From Strix aluco (taxonomy: Eukaryota > Chordata > Aves > Strigiformes > Strigidae), in contig NC_133933.1 in NCBI RefSeq assembly GCF_031877795.1, forward strand, positions 25,944,029 through 26,008,028: DNA of 64,000 bases, written 5' to 3'. Under the pieces are notes generated by a model that saw only the letters and a program-made list of their open reading frames with translations, was not told the origin of the DNA and did no database searches. Below are positions 12,154 through 62,325 of this stretch, in pieces; position 1 is the first letter of the stretch; every line of letters starts with the position of its first letter. The position numbers were made by a program, and so were the translations under genes.

Positions 12154-12159
12154 TTTATT
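12154..12159 (-). terminator. Candidate proximal poly(A) signal of MARK1
   Basis: AATAAA on the minus strand, about 265 nt after the stop codon, followed by a moderately GT-rich stretch near 12110-12135. It could give a short 3'UTR isoform. Weak support. Confidence 0.3.
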
Positions 12160-12423
12160 ATACAACTCTATGAACATAAAATGAACAGAATGCTCTATAT
12201 ACTTACCTGTACATGTGAACATAACTTCTTTAGCTACAGTTATTTAATATAGGTCATACTGGATTTAACTTTACAATTCTGAATAACTATGTATAACCTT
12301 ATTGCAATAAGGGCAATTTCTACATGGGGAGTTTCACAGGCCAATCACGTTAGGCGTAACCAGTACATTCAAAGTGTAGATCATGTATGAGTCTTCCCTG
12401 ATCCCAGAAAATTTAGGTTCTCT

Positions 12424-47842
<35,419 letters not shown>

Positions 47843-50340
47843 CTGGAAGGCAGATAAAAGAGTTGGGAATTTAGCTACTTGGATTTTAGACAGTTGCAGC
47901 AAAATAGACTAAAACCATAAAAAGGTGTAGAGGGGAGTCATTCATTTACTTCTACTATATAACTGATAATTTTGGATGGTAGCCTAAGCAGAACACACTG
48001 TCTTTGGGCAGTTTGATGCATGTCTCAAGAAAAAGGTCTGCAGAAAGATTTTACCAGCTCCAAATGTAACACTAGAGACACCTAGGCAGTAATCAACAAA
48101 CCACTGCAGACTTTTTTAAAATAGGAAACTATGCCAAACTACACACTACACCATTACGTTGCAAATAAACTTGTCTAATCGTAACCAAATTTACTTTTTT
48201 AAAAATACACAGTACAAAAAATATTTGTACTTTTGTATATTTGAAAACAAGGTTTCACTCTATTTTTTAAACTTTCTTTACTCAAATAGCGTTATGAGAA
48301 AAAGTAAGTCAAGTAAGCTTTGTTCCCCAAACTCATTTGCATCTTTTTGTAAATCACAGAAGTTTTCAAGTAATGAACAATCTACATCTTCATTTAAAAA
48401 CAATAATCCGTTCTTAAAACCCTCCATGATATCTCATAAATACATTTTAAATCTCAAAAAGTCTGAAGAACTAAAAGGATGTTATTTTTAATGCATGCCA
48501 ACACATCATCCCACATTAAATGTTAGTCACTGAGATCTGCAGTGCTTCTGTACTCTTTAACTTCCAAGTATATAAGGGGCAAGACACAGATAGGGCTTGG
48601 AAATGTTCCAAGGAGAAACCAAAGTAACAGAAGATGTCAAAGGGGTGTTAAGTGTTTCAGTATTTCAAATGCTTTCTAACAGTGGCAGATGGGTACAAAT
48701 GTTTAACAGGTAAAATTTAGCCTCTAATTTTTTAAGTTAGAGATTTAAAGGCAGGCAAATACTGTAGGTAGAAACAGTGTCTTCTCAGACCAGTTTTTAC
48801 ATTTTGTAACAGAAAGGCATGCTTACTCCCAGCTCACTCAGTTTCTGCTAAGCATAAAGCATCAACAAAACTCAAAAGACACCTTAATATTTTCCCATTT
48901 TTCACTGCTTCAATCAAAAAGTGGGTATCTCGATACCCTTGTACTGAGCACTAACTGAGCCTGTTTCTTTAGAGACCAAAGGTTTCGAAGATCTTTGACC
49001 TTAAGCTGAAAGCAGAGTCAGAAGGCAGTGGGAGGTTTCACTGTGTCCCCCAATATCCAGCCTAATGTTGGTATATGCTGATCTCACCCGTCATTCCTTA
49101 TGCAAGTAATTATTTTCTTATACAAAATAGAATTTAAAGCAGTGCTTCAAACTTCAGTGTGCATTTATTATAGACTGAAGTCAATCCCCTCCTGTAAACA
49201 CCCAGGCCTACAGATAGTCCCACTGAGCCAAGCAGAGTTATTTCAGGACATAAGCACTAGTAGAATTGGGAAAACTAGCAAACAGCTGCAACACAACCGG
49301 AAAAAACAAGGAGTATACCACAACCAGAATGTTCTTCCCAAATGTAGCACAACTCTGCTTACATCACCTCCAGCATTATTAATTATTCACTATGTCCAGG
49401 AGAACAGTCCTAAATATAATTTTCTGTTTGTCTTTTCATTACCCGAGTGTCTCTGGAAAATACTACTTTACCCCCACTGCTAAACTGTTTTCTGAACTAC
49501 TGCGGAACCAAGCAAGCAGGCATGTTTAGATTCTGTGTATCAGACACATTTATCCAACCATAAAATAACATGCTAGCAATAGTATTTATCCTTTAGAAGC
49601 ACGTAATTAAAATACTTTCTGTGGACTTGGAAAGAGAGGATCAGAAGGACAGCTCCAGGCAAAGAGGCTTTGAAACATTCCTTCAACATTGGACACTAGT
49701 CCTACATGCAATAAACCAGAGCCCAAATAGGTCTCGCCTAAGAAAACACCCTGCAACATCAGTATTTGTATGGTGCTAATAATATTATAGCTGTACCTAG
49801 AACCCTGTCCAGAGCTACAGCACTCTGCTACACAAGTTTTAAGTCTTTGAGCCTATTTATGCACACAATTAGATCTTCACTACTTGAAATACAATGCCTA
49901 CAAGAGGCATTAGAAAGCCTAATATCAATTGCCAATTTCATATGCTTCACAGCATTAACCTACTTCCAGTAGATACTTGAAGGGATCTTGTAAATAAACA
50001 GTTGGATAGGCAAGCAAAGCCAATGTCATAGGCAAAGTGAAAGATGGCTTCACAAGATAGATCATTTTAAAGCAAATTTAACAGGGAAAGCAGTTATTTG
50101 ATCATAATGACAATGTAACACTGAACCAAATCTGAAGAGAAAAAAAGTAACAAGGTTCATGGTCATGACAATTCTGGATTTTGCTCTTTTTGTGACAGAA
50201 AAACTAAGCTCATCTGGATAGTTTCTCAATTATTGCCTCTTAGACAGATTATCTTCAGATTCAACCATTCTCCCCAGCTATGCCCAAGGATGAGAGAAAA
50301 CATGCATAAAGAAGGTCAAGTTTCTTCGTTTGTGAGACAC

Positions 50341-50354
50341 TATATATATATATA
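50341..50354. repeat. (TA)7 microsatellite
   Basis: Seven perfect TA units followed by an A run, in MARK1 intron 1. Confidence 0.9.
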
Positions 50355-53300
50355 AAAAAAGTTTCTGAATTTCAACAGCACTGAATTGTAATTATTCTTC
50401 TTAAGCCTTGCAATAGGCCTCTCTCTTTTGCACATAAACAGCTTGCTATTGTTGGAAAGTACAGAGGAATTTAATCTAGAAACTCATCAACTTCTAGAAA
50501 TCAGCATTCAATGAAATGGAAACATAACAAGGTTAAGATGTTGGAAAAAAAAAATCAAGTTAGGTCAAACAGTATCTCTGAGATTATTTCGAAACAATGT
50601 CAAAGCTGTATTCCACAGAAGCATGGAATATCCACACTGTCTAGAAAAACAGGCTATGTAGTTTTAAGACCTTTCTGGTCCATTACAATGCATTCATTCA
50701 TTATGCATCAGCTACTGTGTGGCTATTTAAAAATGTCATTTCAGAAGAACAATCTCTAAATTCTGAGAAATTTTTCAGGGTGCTGGAAACAAGTGGGCTG
50801 TAAAAACCAACACTCTCCTTGAAGTTCACTGCCATCTAAAAACAATTCCAGCTAACAACCTGGATTTCCTACACAGGATTTTAATTAGGGATTCTGGTAT
50901 TTCTCTAGATATCTTGATAATATATCTTAATATATACACAATGTAGTGGGAAACACTACCTTACTAGTACATCATAAACATGACTTCCTGTATGTTCAGT
51001 TTATGTCACTTAAATGTCTAGAAATCAACACAAAATTAGATGTTTCTTAAAATAAAATGCAATTCTAAATAAAAAAGGTGCAGCAGTAACAAAAGTTTAG
51101 GGCTGAAACAGTGTATTAGCGCAGCCATTTAGGTATTTTGCACATTAGTCAAATATTAAAAAAACAAAACAAAAACCCATACAGATCAAAATCCACCACA
51201 TTTTCAGAAATCTCAAAAAAAGTAATCCTAGCATTCAATTTTAGATTGAGACTGAAGAGAGCTCAACTAACACTTATTACTCCTAACAAGGCTTGTTTCT
51301 GAGACGTTCCATTAAAGTTATCACAGACAGTCAATGGCACTAAAATCACAAGAGTTAATCTGACCCATTGCTTCCCTGAGACTCAAAGCTATCGTTTTCC
51401 TTGTTTACCCAAGGCAGCTTTGCAAAAGCAAGATGACTCAATACCCAGACACATTATCTTTGACAAAGTGCAGAAGAACTAACCCCACAAAGTAGGTACA
51501 AAGCGTGTGCTCCACTACTCTACTTATTCAGCGTCCTTTACCCACTTAGCTAGCCACTGCAGTAGTATTCTCACAGATTACATTGTAATTAATATTACAT
51601 CATCACATATATTAACTGCTCTTACAGCTTAGTCTTAAAAAGTCCCCAAAATCATTTCGACCACCAAACCACACAGTCTCTCTCAATCAAACAACACTGA
51701 AGGCTTCAATGGCCCTTCTGAGTAACAGGGTAATTTCTACACATCTATCTGCCTACAAATACAACTCCCTTGATTAAACAAATGTCTTAGTCCTGAATTT
51801 TCCTCTTCTTGAATTACTGAAAGGCAAATTCCTTGGTACAGTCAGTCCGCAGAAGCAAAGTATGCACACGCAGTGCTAGAAAAGGCACATCATCACACTT
51901 CCTCTCTCAATATTATCTCCTGTTTCTTGTGGCCAATTTTTATATTCAGAACTCCAAACATTTTCAAGCACGTTCCATACATGTGGACATTTGTAACAGC
52001 TGTTATATTTTGCAAGATAATCAAAATAGCTAGCTCAGAGGGAGTCTGAAGGGTTTAGAAGACCATCTTCTAAGCAGCTCTGATCTGCAACAGCTTTGAT
52101 TCACAATACAGGGGAAGGAAAGGGGAGAAAGATGTGAAGCAGTGTTCTGGATGTCCAGCTGTTTTCATGTTTTAACTGCCTGCTGTCTGTAACTATTCCT
52201 TTAGGACCTAGGAGCTTCTAGCAAACACCTCAAGCAAGCCTTTTTCTTATGCTGAAGCAACAATCAAACTAAATCAGAAGAGTCCAATTTTTTGAAAGAT
52301 CTTCATAAACCTCAATGCAGAAACCAACAGAAATGTTCAGATCAGCTTGTTCTGCATCACAAAGCAAGAGCACCCTGAGGTGCAGGTTTACAGACATGAA
52401 GCATGGTGCAACTCTGAACTGCACAAGATGATAGTACCTGATCCATCAGCTAGTACCAGAAGAAGGGGTTTCACTCCTCTTCCAGGTAAACCTCGTATCT
52501 GCACAAAAACACAGCTTACTCTTGCCACGTGTACCTGTCGCATCATACTACAATTACTAAAGCACCTCTGATCTCAGTCAAAGCATTAATAGAGCACTAT
52601 CTACTCTAACTTTTCATATCTAACACATGAAAGAGTGCTTTAGAGGGGGCAATTAAAAAGACTGAATGTACGCACATATGATTCTTTTCATAATTTCTTA
52701 TCAGCAATTAAATGCATACTAGATTGGGAATGCATGATAGAAACTTTGTTATTAAAAAAAGCAGCCACAACCCAAAGCAATCAACTTACTCCACTGAAAC
52801 AGGATAATATGCAGGACTTAGCTCAGAAAACAACAAGAAACAAACACACACAATGAGGGGAAAAAAGTATATACAGATTTTAAATCAGATACCAAGGTCA
52901 ATGCATGGCAGAGACAGAAGAGAATCACACAAAATTTTACCCATACCCTGAGCTTGCTCACGCAGGCTTTCCAGAAGTGCACAAAGAAAATAATCACACA
53001 CAAGCATGTGCATCTTTCTGTTTATATCAGATTTACATAATATGTAGGAATTCTAGGCATGAACTTTTGAAAGAGCTTGAAGCTATTAGCAATAACAATG
53101 AATTCAAATAAAACTCGCCTCAGTCAAGCATATGGAAACATTTAATTAACTGATGCTATAACCCTGAAAAGCATTTTATAAAACTTTTTTAAAAAAAATC
53201 CAAGCTATAAGCCTAGAAGTCAATATATAGCATCAAGTGAGATATTAAACAAAGTAACTCCCCCTTACTCTTTTTTAGTATCTCCTTTTCTTCTCAATTG

Positions 53301-53510
53301 TAATATTATTTCAAAAAACCAACTTCAAAGCTAATAGTAAAACATTTCTATTGCAAGGTGAAATACAACCCCTTTATGTCAATACACAATAAAGATTCCT
53401 TTCTAAAAGCATACATATATGCTGGCAATAGGTAAACTTATGCTGAGCATTGGGTAGATCTTATCCTGTGCTTGTTACTATGGTATCTAAGCCCCTTAGA
53501 AGTTTTGGTT

Positions 53511-53547
53511 GGGTTTTTTGTTTTGTTTGGGGTTTTTTGTTTTGTTT
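53511..53547. repeat. Tandem duplication of an 18-nt GT-rich unit
   Basis: GGGTTTTTTGTTTTGTTT occurs at 53511-53528 and again at 53530-53547, separated by one G. Low-complexity tandem repeat. Confidence 0.85.
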
Positions 53548-56500
53548 GTTTTAAAGTGATCAACACAGCTTTGTGAAACATATCAGTAATCAGTTTGCCA
53601 ACTTCGAGACAGAATTGTTTTTCTAATCACAAACTACCCAGGAGGTAATGCTTACGGCTCCATGCTTGAAGCAATCGAGGATAGAAAACAGAGCCCATGA
53701 TCTACCAGTGCAGCGTTATACACAGCTAACATAACCATGTTGTAGTTAAGCTTGCTCCCAATTGATTTTTATTTTTCTTTAACGCAGCAGTGATGTCATA
53801 TGGAGGGTGGAGTTCATTATCACATGGAATCACAGACACTTTTTATTTAAATGATAAAAAAATTTTAAAAATGCACCGGTCCTCCCCTGAGAGGTCAGTC
53901 AAAATACTTCAGAAAAACAAATACCTTCATGGAATTAAATCAGGTCTCATAACCTGAACTCAGCTAACAGGCTTCCTCCTCTCCCTGGGCCCGAAGCCCT
54001 CAGCCCGGCCAGGCGTGCAGGTGCAGAAGAACAGGACCTTCCTGCCTTTGTTCCATTTCACTCAGAATTGGCACAGTTATTTCAACCTGGCACTTTCCTT
54101 CCTGACTCATCCCAAACACACAAACAAGATTTTCCAGGGCTAATTCAGGACAGTTGGCCCATATCATCTCCATTAACTGCAGCAACAAAACTGAACCCTC
54201 CCTGTAGCCCCAGTGAAAATTGAGACAAACCAGATAAATGCTGCTGCAGTAAACCACAGGTGGAACCAAGGGAGGGGGGAAAAAAAAAAAACCCAACCAA
54301 AAAAAGAGTTTTTCCTAAAATCCTCACATTTACTCATTTTTATTTGTCATTTGGTATAGTACTAGAAGCTACAGTCAAGCCCTACCAAGCAAAAGAATAA
54401 ACTGTTTCTTATTTTGTCAAAATAAAATGGTTAACGTCCCTCACCCATGAAACCTAACATGAACCCATGTTTTTGAAGAAAAGCACTTAAGGCAGGCAGG
54501 GGGAAGGAAGGAGAAAGACTTCCTGCTGCAGCCTCCTGGACACCTTTAAACAGTGTCCTTCCCACAGAGAGAGTTCTTTCAACATTTCTTGCCAGCCACT
54601 GCTCTTTCCTCAGGAGGTGATCAGTTTAACCTCGCCAGACTTTTTTGACTTATTGCATGAGATTTCCAAACCTGCCAGTACACAGCTCCCAGTGAGTGTT
54701 CCCAGCCCACCCAGGACATCCTGCCAGCACCCAGAGATGCAGGCAGGTACAGGGCACTGCGGCCAAATGCCACAGCACTCACAGGTTGCTCAAAAAACCT
54801 CAGTAAAAAGAAAAAAAAAAAAGAAAAGAAAATGCTAATGTTGATCATTAATTGAACCAACCAAACAAGAACAGGAACACACCCAGAAAGCAAAACTTCT
54901 GGCAAAGGAAACTGGCAGGAGTTTTTATTGCACTTATAAATGATGAAGCCAGGTCATTTTTCAACTGGCCTGATGAAAGGCAGGAGAAGAGAGACATGAA
55001 ACAACTTACAGTTCAGGATCATGTCAAGCACATGAAGCTTCTCAAACATTTGCAGGAGTACAAGAAGTGGAAATCCTTTAATATCAAACTTCAAAACTGA
55101 GGGGAAAAGGCTGTTTCTACAGTCTGGAGACTACAATCTGGAAACCTGAGGCTTGCCTCAAGACAAGAAGAACAGCAGCAAGAGGCAAGGTTTACTCACA
55201 AAAGAGCAACCAGATTATAGCACTAAGTGTCTCTGACACTCATGATCAAACAGTTTTCTGAGCCAGCTGAGCTTTTTTCTACAGAAGGAAAGCCTACACG
55301 CAGCTAATTGGGACCAGGCTCTGAATCCCAATTCATTCTTTCTTTCAAAGTTTACAAAATGGGAATTTTTTCCTTGCCCATTGCATACCTAAAACAACTC
55401 TGGAAGAGTCCACATGTGGCATGAAGGCTGCTGAAGCCGACCCAACACTGCTCACATGCCTACACCCACCTACAGCCACAGTACCACTGGGGCAGCAGGA
55501 CGGAGAGCCAACACAGGGAGCCAAGCCAGACAAAACCTAACAACTCTTCTGCCAGGGTAACCTCCAGCTCCCTCAGCACATGTACACCACCTCCCCCAGT
55601 TTCCCAGACATCAGCATAGGCCCAAGGAAGAAGGGGAACACCCAGCATCAGGAAGGTGGTGCCACATCAGCTCCATGTGGAACCACATTGTCAGAACAGG
55701 AACAACATGGAAAAGAAAATTGATCACACCACTTTTCTTGATAATCCAGAGGTAAATCAACACCAGTAGTGAAACTTTAGCCAGGAGATACTTATTCCCA
55801 TTCCACAACAAGGTAAAAAAACACAAGGATGGGGGAAAAAAACAAACAAAAAACACAACAAACAAAAGAAATCCCACAAACAAATAAGTAGACCTGCTGA
55901 TTTGTGCTGTTTACCTGCACTGGGTGTGCGAGACAGAAGAGCACACAACGCGAGCTTAAGCAGCTACCCTTTAGGAGTGACGTGCATGGGCAAAGCACCC
56001 TTAACATTTCTGCTACATAAAAGAGAAAATTAAGTTACTCCTCTAGCAAGCTGGACAGCATTTCTAAAGTCTTTACATCCCCGTTACTGGATTCATCCAA
56101 TGGATCCAAAGATGAATCCATCAAGACAAATCACCATCTTAGTTTGAAGACTATTTTACCTCAAGGTCTTATTAACTTGGAAGCAAAGCTTGCTTCTAAA
56201 AAGTGAAGAGATGACCAATTAAAATATCCAACCTGATAGCAATACATACTAATTGATGCACACATGTCCTAGAAAAGAAACTGCAGGGCAGTGCAGGACT
56301 CTGATATTCGAGGATCACGTTAAGCTATGTTTCAAATGAAGTTACCCAATATTCAGAAGGATTTTCTTTTGACATATAGGGATCTTGGAAGTCTAATCTA
56401 AAGGGTATGGAGATTCCTCTTAATATTTCCCTTCATACAATACAGTACACATGACACCAATGTATCTAAAAGTAGCTGGGCAACAAGATAATTTTGAGAA

Positions 56501-59500
56501 TTAAAAGAAGAAAAAAATGCATGGAGCTACAGCAGATTAATAGGGCCTATCTCACACCCTTCCACAGGAGCTGCAGCTTTCAGGGCAAGGGCAGGGAATC
56601 CTTCCTGACCTGGACAGCACTTTCATGGCCTCTTACACTAGAGCATACTAGCTTATTTTCTTCAGCTTCAAGGCTTGATAATATTTCCTGGTCCATCTCT
56701 CTTCAGCAAGGCCTTCTGATGTCATTAACAAGTCTTGCCTCAGAAGACTGAAGCACAGAGTGCCTACTGGACCTCATCTGCCAAGGAGATGCAGTTTTAA
56801 TATTTAAGCCAGGATATAATCAGACTCAGCATTCTGCAGACATTTTTTTTTTTGTAAGCAATGATACAAAGGTTGACTTTGAGGAGTAATGCATATTTTG
56901 ACACAGGAAAACCAGCCACGTTCCTAGGAGGAGGAAGCACCTTAGATGGTGTAGGACACTTCTACCAATAAGCTTGCACTCAAGCAGCATTCCGTTACAA
57001 CTGCTTTGTCTACTGAGAACAGTCTAACAGAGCCTGATCTAATAGTAGGAACTGCAGATAAAGTTGTAAGGACACCACTAAACTTAGTTGGTTGTCTGAA
57101 AGTGTAAATATGTTTTACATACAGAGCAAGATTATGATGATGTATCCAAGCCAGCTGGTATAGTGGGTCATGGGGAACTCAGTGAAAAAAAACAGAACAA
57201 AGTGAAAACTGCCTTCTGCTGAGTGCTCTCTGCCCTGTTTTTCATGTAATTAACAGATCAAATAAAATGTTGTCAGTTGGGTTGTAGTAGCTATTTACCT
57301 TTATGTGGATAATGCTACACCACATTTCAACTTAGCAAATACATTCCCAACCTTGCACAGATTTATGCTTAACTTCAAGCTATCCAAACACTGTATGCCC
57401 CTTGGACAAGCTCATATCTTACGATCAAAGAGCGTGCTCTACACCGAGCTCAGACTACAATCTCCTTGGAGCCCCTTTTTTCTAAACTCATGCAACCACC
57501 TATTTTAACCTTTGGGCTTCAATTATTTGTGATCACAAACAATCATGATTTAGCACTTCAGAAATATATACAACTAGGAAGCTAAATTGAAAAAAAAAGG
57601 AAAACATCAAAGATTTTTCAAAGTATGTAATATAGCTAGAAAAAAAATTCTATTTCTTTATATGCTTTAAACTGGCAGATACAGTACTACAGTAGATAAA
57701 GAATACTGACAATCACACATATACCACAGATGTCTGTCAATGAACTAAATTAAAACCATAAACAGAAATTATGTGTGAGTATAGCCAAGATGTAAAAAGC
57801 CAAGCGTTAAGAAAAAGAATGAACATAAATGAAATAGTCCATGTTACATGTCAGCAAAGGAAGCAAAAGAAAAAACATCACAGAATGCAAAGAAAATATT
57901 AAAACACAATACATCTTGATTTACCCAGAAACTAATATGTATTCAAAATGAATACAGTCATTAAAACAAGCAGCCAATCCAAAAGTAAGAACAAAAAAAC
58001 AATAAAAAAAAGTGTGACTTTCTCTCGAGTCCTTGACAATCAGTGGGTGAGGAATCCCAGATCCTAGTCTTTAGACAGTACCCCAGCTTGCAAGCTGTCA
58101 AAATCAGGCATTTCCAGCTCTAGATAGTGAGGTACAGCAAATAACCAGTAGCAGCAATGGTGGCATCCAGCCCATCATTAGCAGTGACAACTCTTGGCTC
58201 TGTCCTGAGCTGGACATTGAAACAGTTTAGATAACATGAGAGCAATGTGTCTTACTGCCTGGAAATTCCCAACTGAGGTGACTTACCTAATCAGATGCTG
58301 TCTCATATTAAGACAGAAATTAATTCGAATCAGTCTTAAGGAAGAGAAAGTCAGGAAAGCAAAGAAGTCATGGGAACCTGAGGACAATGTCATCAGGTGA
58401 CAGGGACTATCAATCTCCATACCAGCAAGTGGGAATCCATCCTCAAAACCTTAAAAGGAGAGTCATCCTTATGCAGATTTCAAATGGACATCACTGAATT
58501 ATTCCAAGACTTAGGATGGGTCAGACAGCAATGTTATGTTCTCTCTTCCACCATCAACCTGCCAAGGGTCTCTCTCTCTCACCCACAGTCCCAAGATGCT
58601 CCTTGCATCTTAAGAGATGAGGAAAGACACAGCACTGCAGGAGAGACAGTCACATATCCCCTTATGCAATGCTGTGATCCCTAAATTATCACAGGCTTAC
58701 CAGGACTCTGTCTGTAATTTTCTTCCACTAATTTACTGAACTAACTAGAACCGTTCCAAACCCAGGGGATGAGAGCTATTGCGTTAAATGTCTTTCTCAT
58801 TTCACCAAGCAGCTAACAAAGATTCTATTCATTTTCTACCATCCTCCTACCACCAAACAGCTGACCTGAAATCAAGCAAAGCTTTCTACCTTTTCTCAGT
58901 AATTATCTGGAGGTAAACTTAACTCCAATATATAACTGTACCATCCACCAATATACTTGACAGTCTCCCAGTTTGCTTTGGGTTTTTTTTGTTTGTCACC
59001 CACTGAGCTAATCTTAGAAATATCTTCAATTAAATCAAGACAATATTAGGAAAATAGCTCATGCACCATTAATATTTCACGTTATCATAATAACTTTTGT
59101 CCAAGCTAGTCAAGTGCTATATTTAATTCAGCTTCTTCAGGTTAATAATTATTATTATGTGAAGGAAATGAAAACAAACAGATGGATACAGGAGGCCAGT
59201 TTGTCTCTTCTATGCTACTCCAGAAGGCTTGGCACCACTCACTTTGAAAAGAACTCTACTTAAGATATGGATTTAACAAGTAACGGTAAAAAAGCTTGTA
59301 CACTATATCAAAATACAAAGTTTTACAAATGGTCACAAAGCCAACAACAACAGCAGCAATAATAATAATCAGTATTATCTTGTAGTATTTAGAAAACATC
59401 AAATTTGATTTTGATATGAGCACTTTACTGCAATCACTGGATAAGCAAGAATAGCTCTCTTAAAAAGGACCTTTAAATGCAGTTTTTTTCAGTCTACTTT

Positions 59501-62310
59501 GCTTTGCACAGGTTGAGGGATTAGATTTCCCTTAGCCTGTCTACAAACACTGCTGTAGACATACACTCTCTAATAATGATAATGTCTTCCATTGACTAAT
59601 TCCAGCATCCATATTACTTCGACCCTCATTGCTCATACCAACTTTCTGTAGATAAGATTTCTCTGGACTATGCAGTAGATGGAGCAAGAGTTTCATTGTG
59701 AAGTGCTTTCATAAATTTTCTTTGTTCATGTGCATCTTATGTCCATCACTGGAAGAAAGAACTCTAAAAAGCAGCTTGCCCTGTTCATTTAATATCAAAT
59801 TAAGAAAAGCAAGTTTGAAAGGCTACTGTACATAAGTATGCCTGGTAAAGAATATTTAAAGACAGGATTATTAGTATTTTCTGTATACATCTCATTGTAT
59901 TGAATGATTACAATTGTTATTCCTTCTGGAGTCTGATCTTAAGGAAAAAAATACTATCTTAGTTCTTCACCAAGTAATGACGTTTTCCTGATGTGTTTTT
60001 TTTTTTTAACCACCAGTAGACAGTCTGTAATAATTGCAGGGGGCAGAAAATCTGATTACTGTTGGAAAAAAATTACTAAATAAAAACCAAATGCTTTAAA
60101 GAATTCTTTAACCTTCAATTGATATTATCTGGAATAGAGATATGAGTAAATACATTACACATGCAATCCATTTGTAGAAAACAACCATATCCTCTGTAAG
60201 AGCTCAACATAGCATTTAACAGGCTAAGGTAACTTCCATGGCAAAAATCAGATTCCTTTTAATGCTCGAGGTTCTCTGATTTTTTTGAGCTATGCCTCTG
60301 TTTATTTTAAGTAATGACAGAAACATCTAAGAATTAGAAAGATACTCACATACAACTGAAGCCAAACATGCATTCTCAAAGGAATTTCAGATATTTACTG
60401 TTTAAGCACAAGTAATTTACACTGCTGCTACACGCACTGCAGTACGCCCCACACTTCGCTTCCCTAACTCTGCAATTCTCGCACATTAAATTCTTTACGT
60501 ATCTACTGAGTTTATGAAGAAAATCTCTCTCTACAAAGAGCATTACAAAATTGTATGTCCTTTTATCATTATAAAGCTTTGGTTACTCTCTGCTGTTATC
60601 TCAGAGAAAGCGACTCAGTAACTTTACTAAGGGGGAGGGAAGGAAATGCAGAGTGAGTCTAACACTTACAGTCTAACTGATGAGTATTTAAAGTTGTAAC
60701 AAGCCTTTTTGATAATAATTTCAAGAGCAGTCCCCAAAACAGAAACAACTCCCCCCAACCCACCCACAGCAAAACATTTCTTCACCCCCTTTAACTTTAC
60801 AATTCAGATTATTCTCATACTAAAATGCTCCTTGGGATTCACACAAAAGGATAAACAGGAGCTACAACTACGTAGCTTTAGTAAAGCTTTGTATTGGTTT
60901 TGCTTATGTCATTAAATGAGCAAAACTGGAAAAGGTCCCAGAAAGAGTGAGAAGCATAAGGAAGTTGGCAACAAGTACACAAGCTGAAGCACAAAAGAAC
61001 ATCAGTAAGCAAAATGTGGGGGAAAACAAGGGGAGGGGGGGAAGGCAAGAATGTGATGAGATAGGAAATTACAGGTACTAAATGGTCAGCAACTTAATGA
61101 ACATGGGTAAATGGAATCTCAGAAAGATGGATATTGGGAAGTATGTAAGGACAAAGCTGCTGTGATGGCAGGTTAGAGACTACCACCAGGTTTAAAATGA
61201 AATTGGTCAAGTATTTGAGGGAGTAAATAAGAAAAATGGTCTATGTGATAACCTTTAACATTAAGATTACATATAAATGGCCTTTTACCTTCTGAAAAAG
61301 TGGTCTGCTTGGAAAGAAGTAAAAGATGTTTTACATTATTTTTCTTTTAGTTTCTCCTAAGTATTGGGTTAAGATGGAAAAGATAAGAGCCAACAGTGGG
61401 GAAAGGACGAAGCCGGGAGGAAAGCTTACAAGAGAGCTGAAAATAGCACTCTATCGCAGTGACTAAGGCTGTGCCTCCACTTACAAGAAGGTGTGTGTTT
61501 TACTGCATCATGAGCAAGGCGTGGGTCCTCCTACAGAGACACTACAGGTTTTACCACAAGGTTAGCCTTGGGCAGGAGTCTTTACAGCAAGCCCTGCAAG
61601 AGCCTAATCTACCCAAATCTAATCTAGTCTCCAACCACATCTGTCTAATGCAAGATATCACTTCTCTCTAACAACCTTGCCTAATTTTGTCTCTGCTTGA
61701 GATTTTAAAAGTTATCATGCACTACTATTACTTTATAATACAAAAACAATTAAGACTTTGTCACCAGTAATACTATCATTATCTGCTCTTGCAAAAGACT
61801 GCCATGGGCTATCCAGTAACTCTGTATGTTCAGCTATGCGAACATCGATGTACTACACAAGTGCTTTCATTAGAGGTGAAATAAAGTTCTGTCTCATTAT
61901 TCAAGCTATCCGTATCACAACTACGTATGTTTAAAATACGGTTCTGCAACACAACTGGACAAAACTCCTTACATTGAATCAATTAAAATACATCTAAGTT
62001 TGGATATCATTGTCTGCTCTGATTAACATGATTAACATTTTTCTACTTTTGTGAATTCTACAGGCCACATGTTCAAACATAAAACAGTATTATTATTCTA
62101 CTCACTGCCAACACACCACTAGGGTCACGGTGAACAAGGCAGACACTGATCTGAAGTCACGAATATGTTTCATTCTCTCCTCAGTATAACTCAACTATGT
62201 TTATCAATCCTTACCTGAGAAATCATTATCACTGTGAACACACATATCAGGGTGCTATACTTACTGGCCATTCAAAATGACTGAACAATTTAAAGAATGT
62301 TTTACTGCTC

Positions 62311-62325
62311 TTTTTTTTTTTTTTT
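62311..62325. repeat. T15 homopolymer
   Basis: Fifteen T on the plus strand in MARK1 intron 1. Confidence 0.9.

Larger units (their letters stand above)
10970..12423 (-). other. MARK1: Probable MARK1 3'UTR
   Basis: This AT-rich sequence follows the MARK1 stop codon without an obvious splice donor in use, and contains several AATAAA or ATTAAA signals on the minus strand, including those near 12154 and 10993. The exact end is unknown; mammalian MARK1 3'UTRs are longer than 1 kb from memory. Confidence 0.45.

Noticed and set aside
47843-47902. Met and open frame just before MARK1 exon 2 as an alternative start
   Set aside because: The frame crosses a good CTTCCAG acceptor, and the known exon begins exactly there; the upstream residues have no family similarity.
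54000-55100. Cluster of 60-98 codon open frames in MARK1 intron 1
   Set aside because: Low-complexity translations, no known domains and no consistent splice signals.
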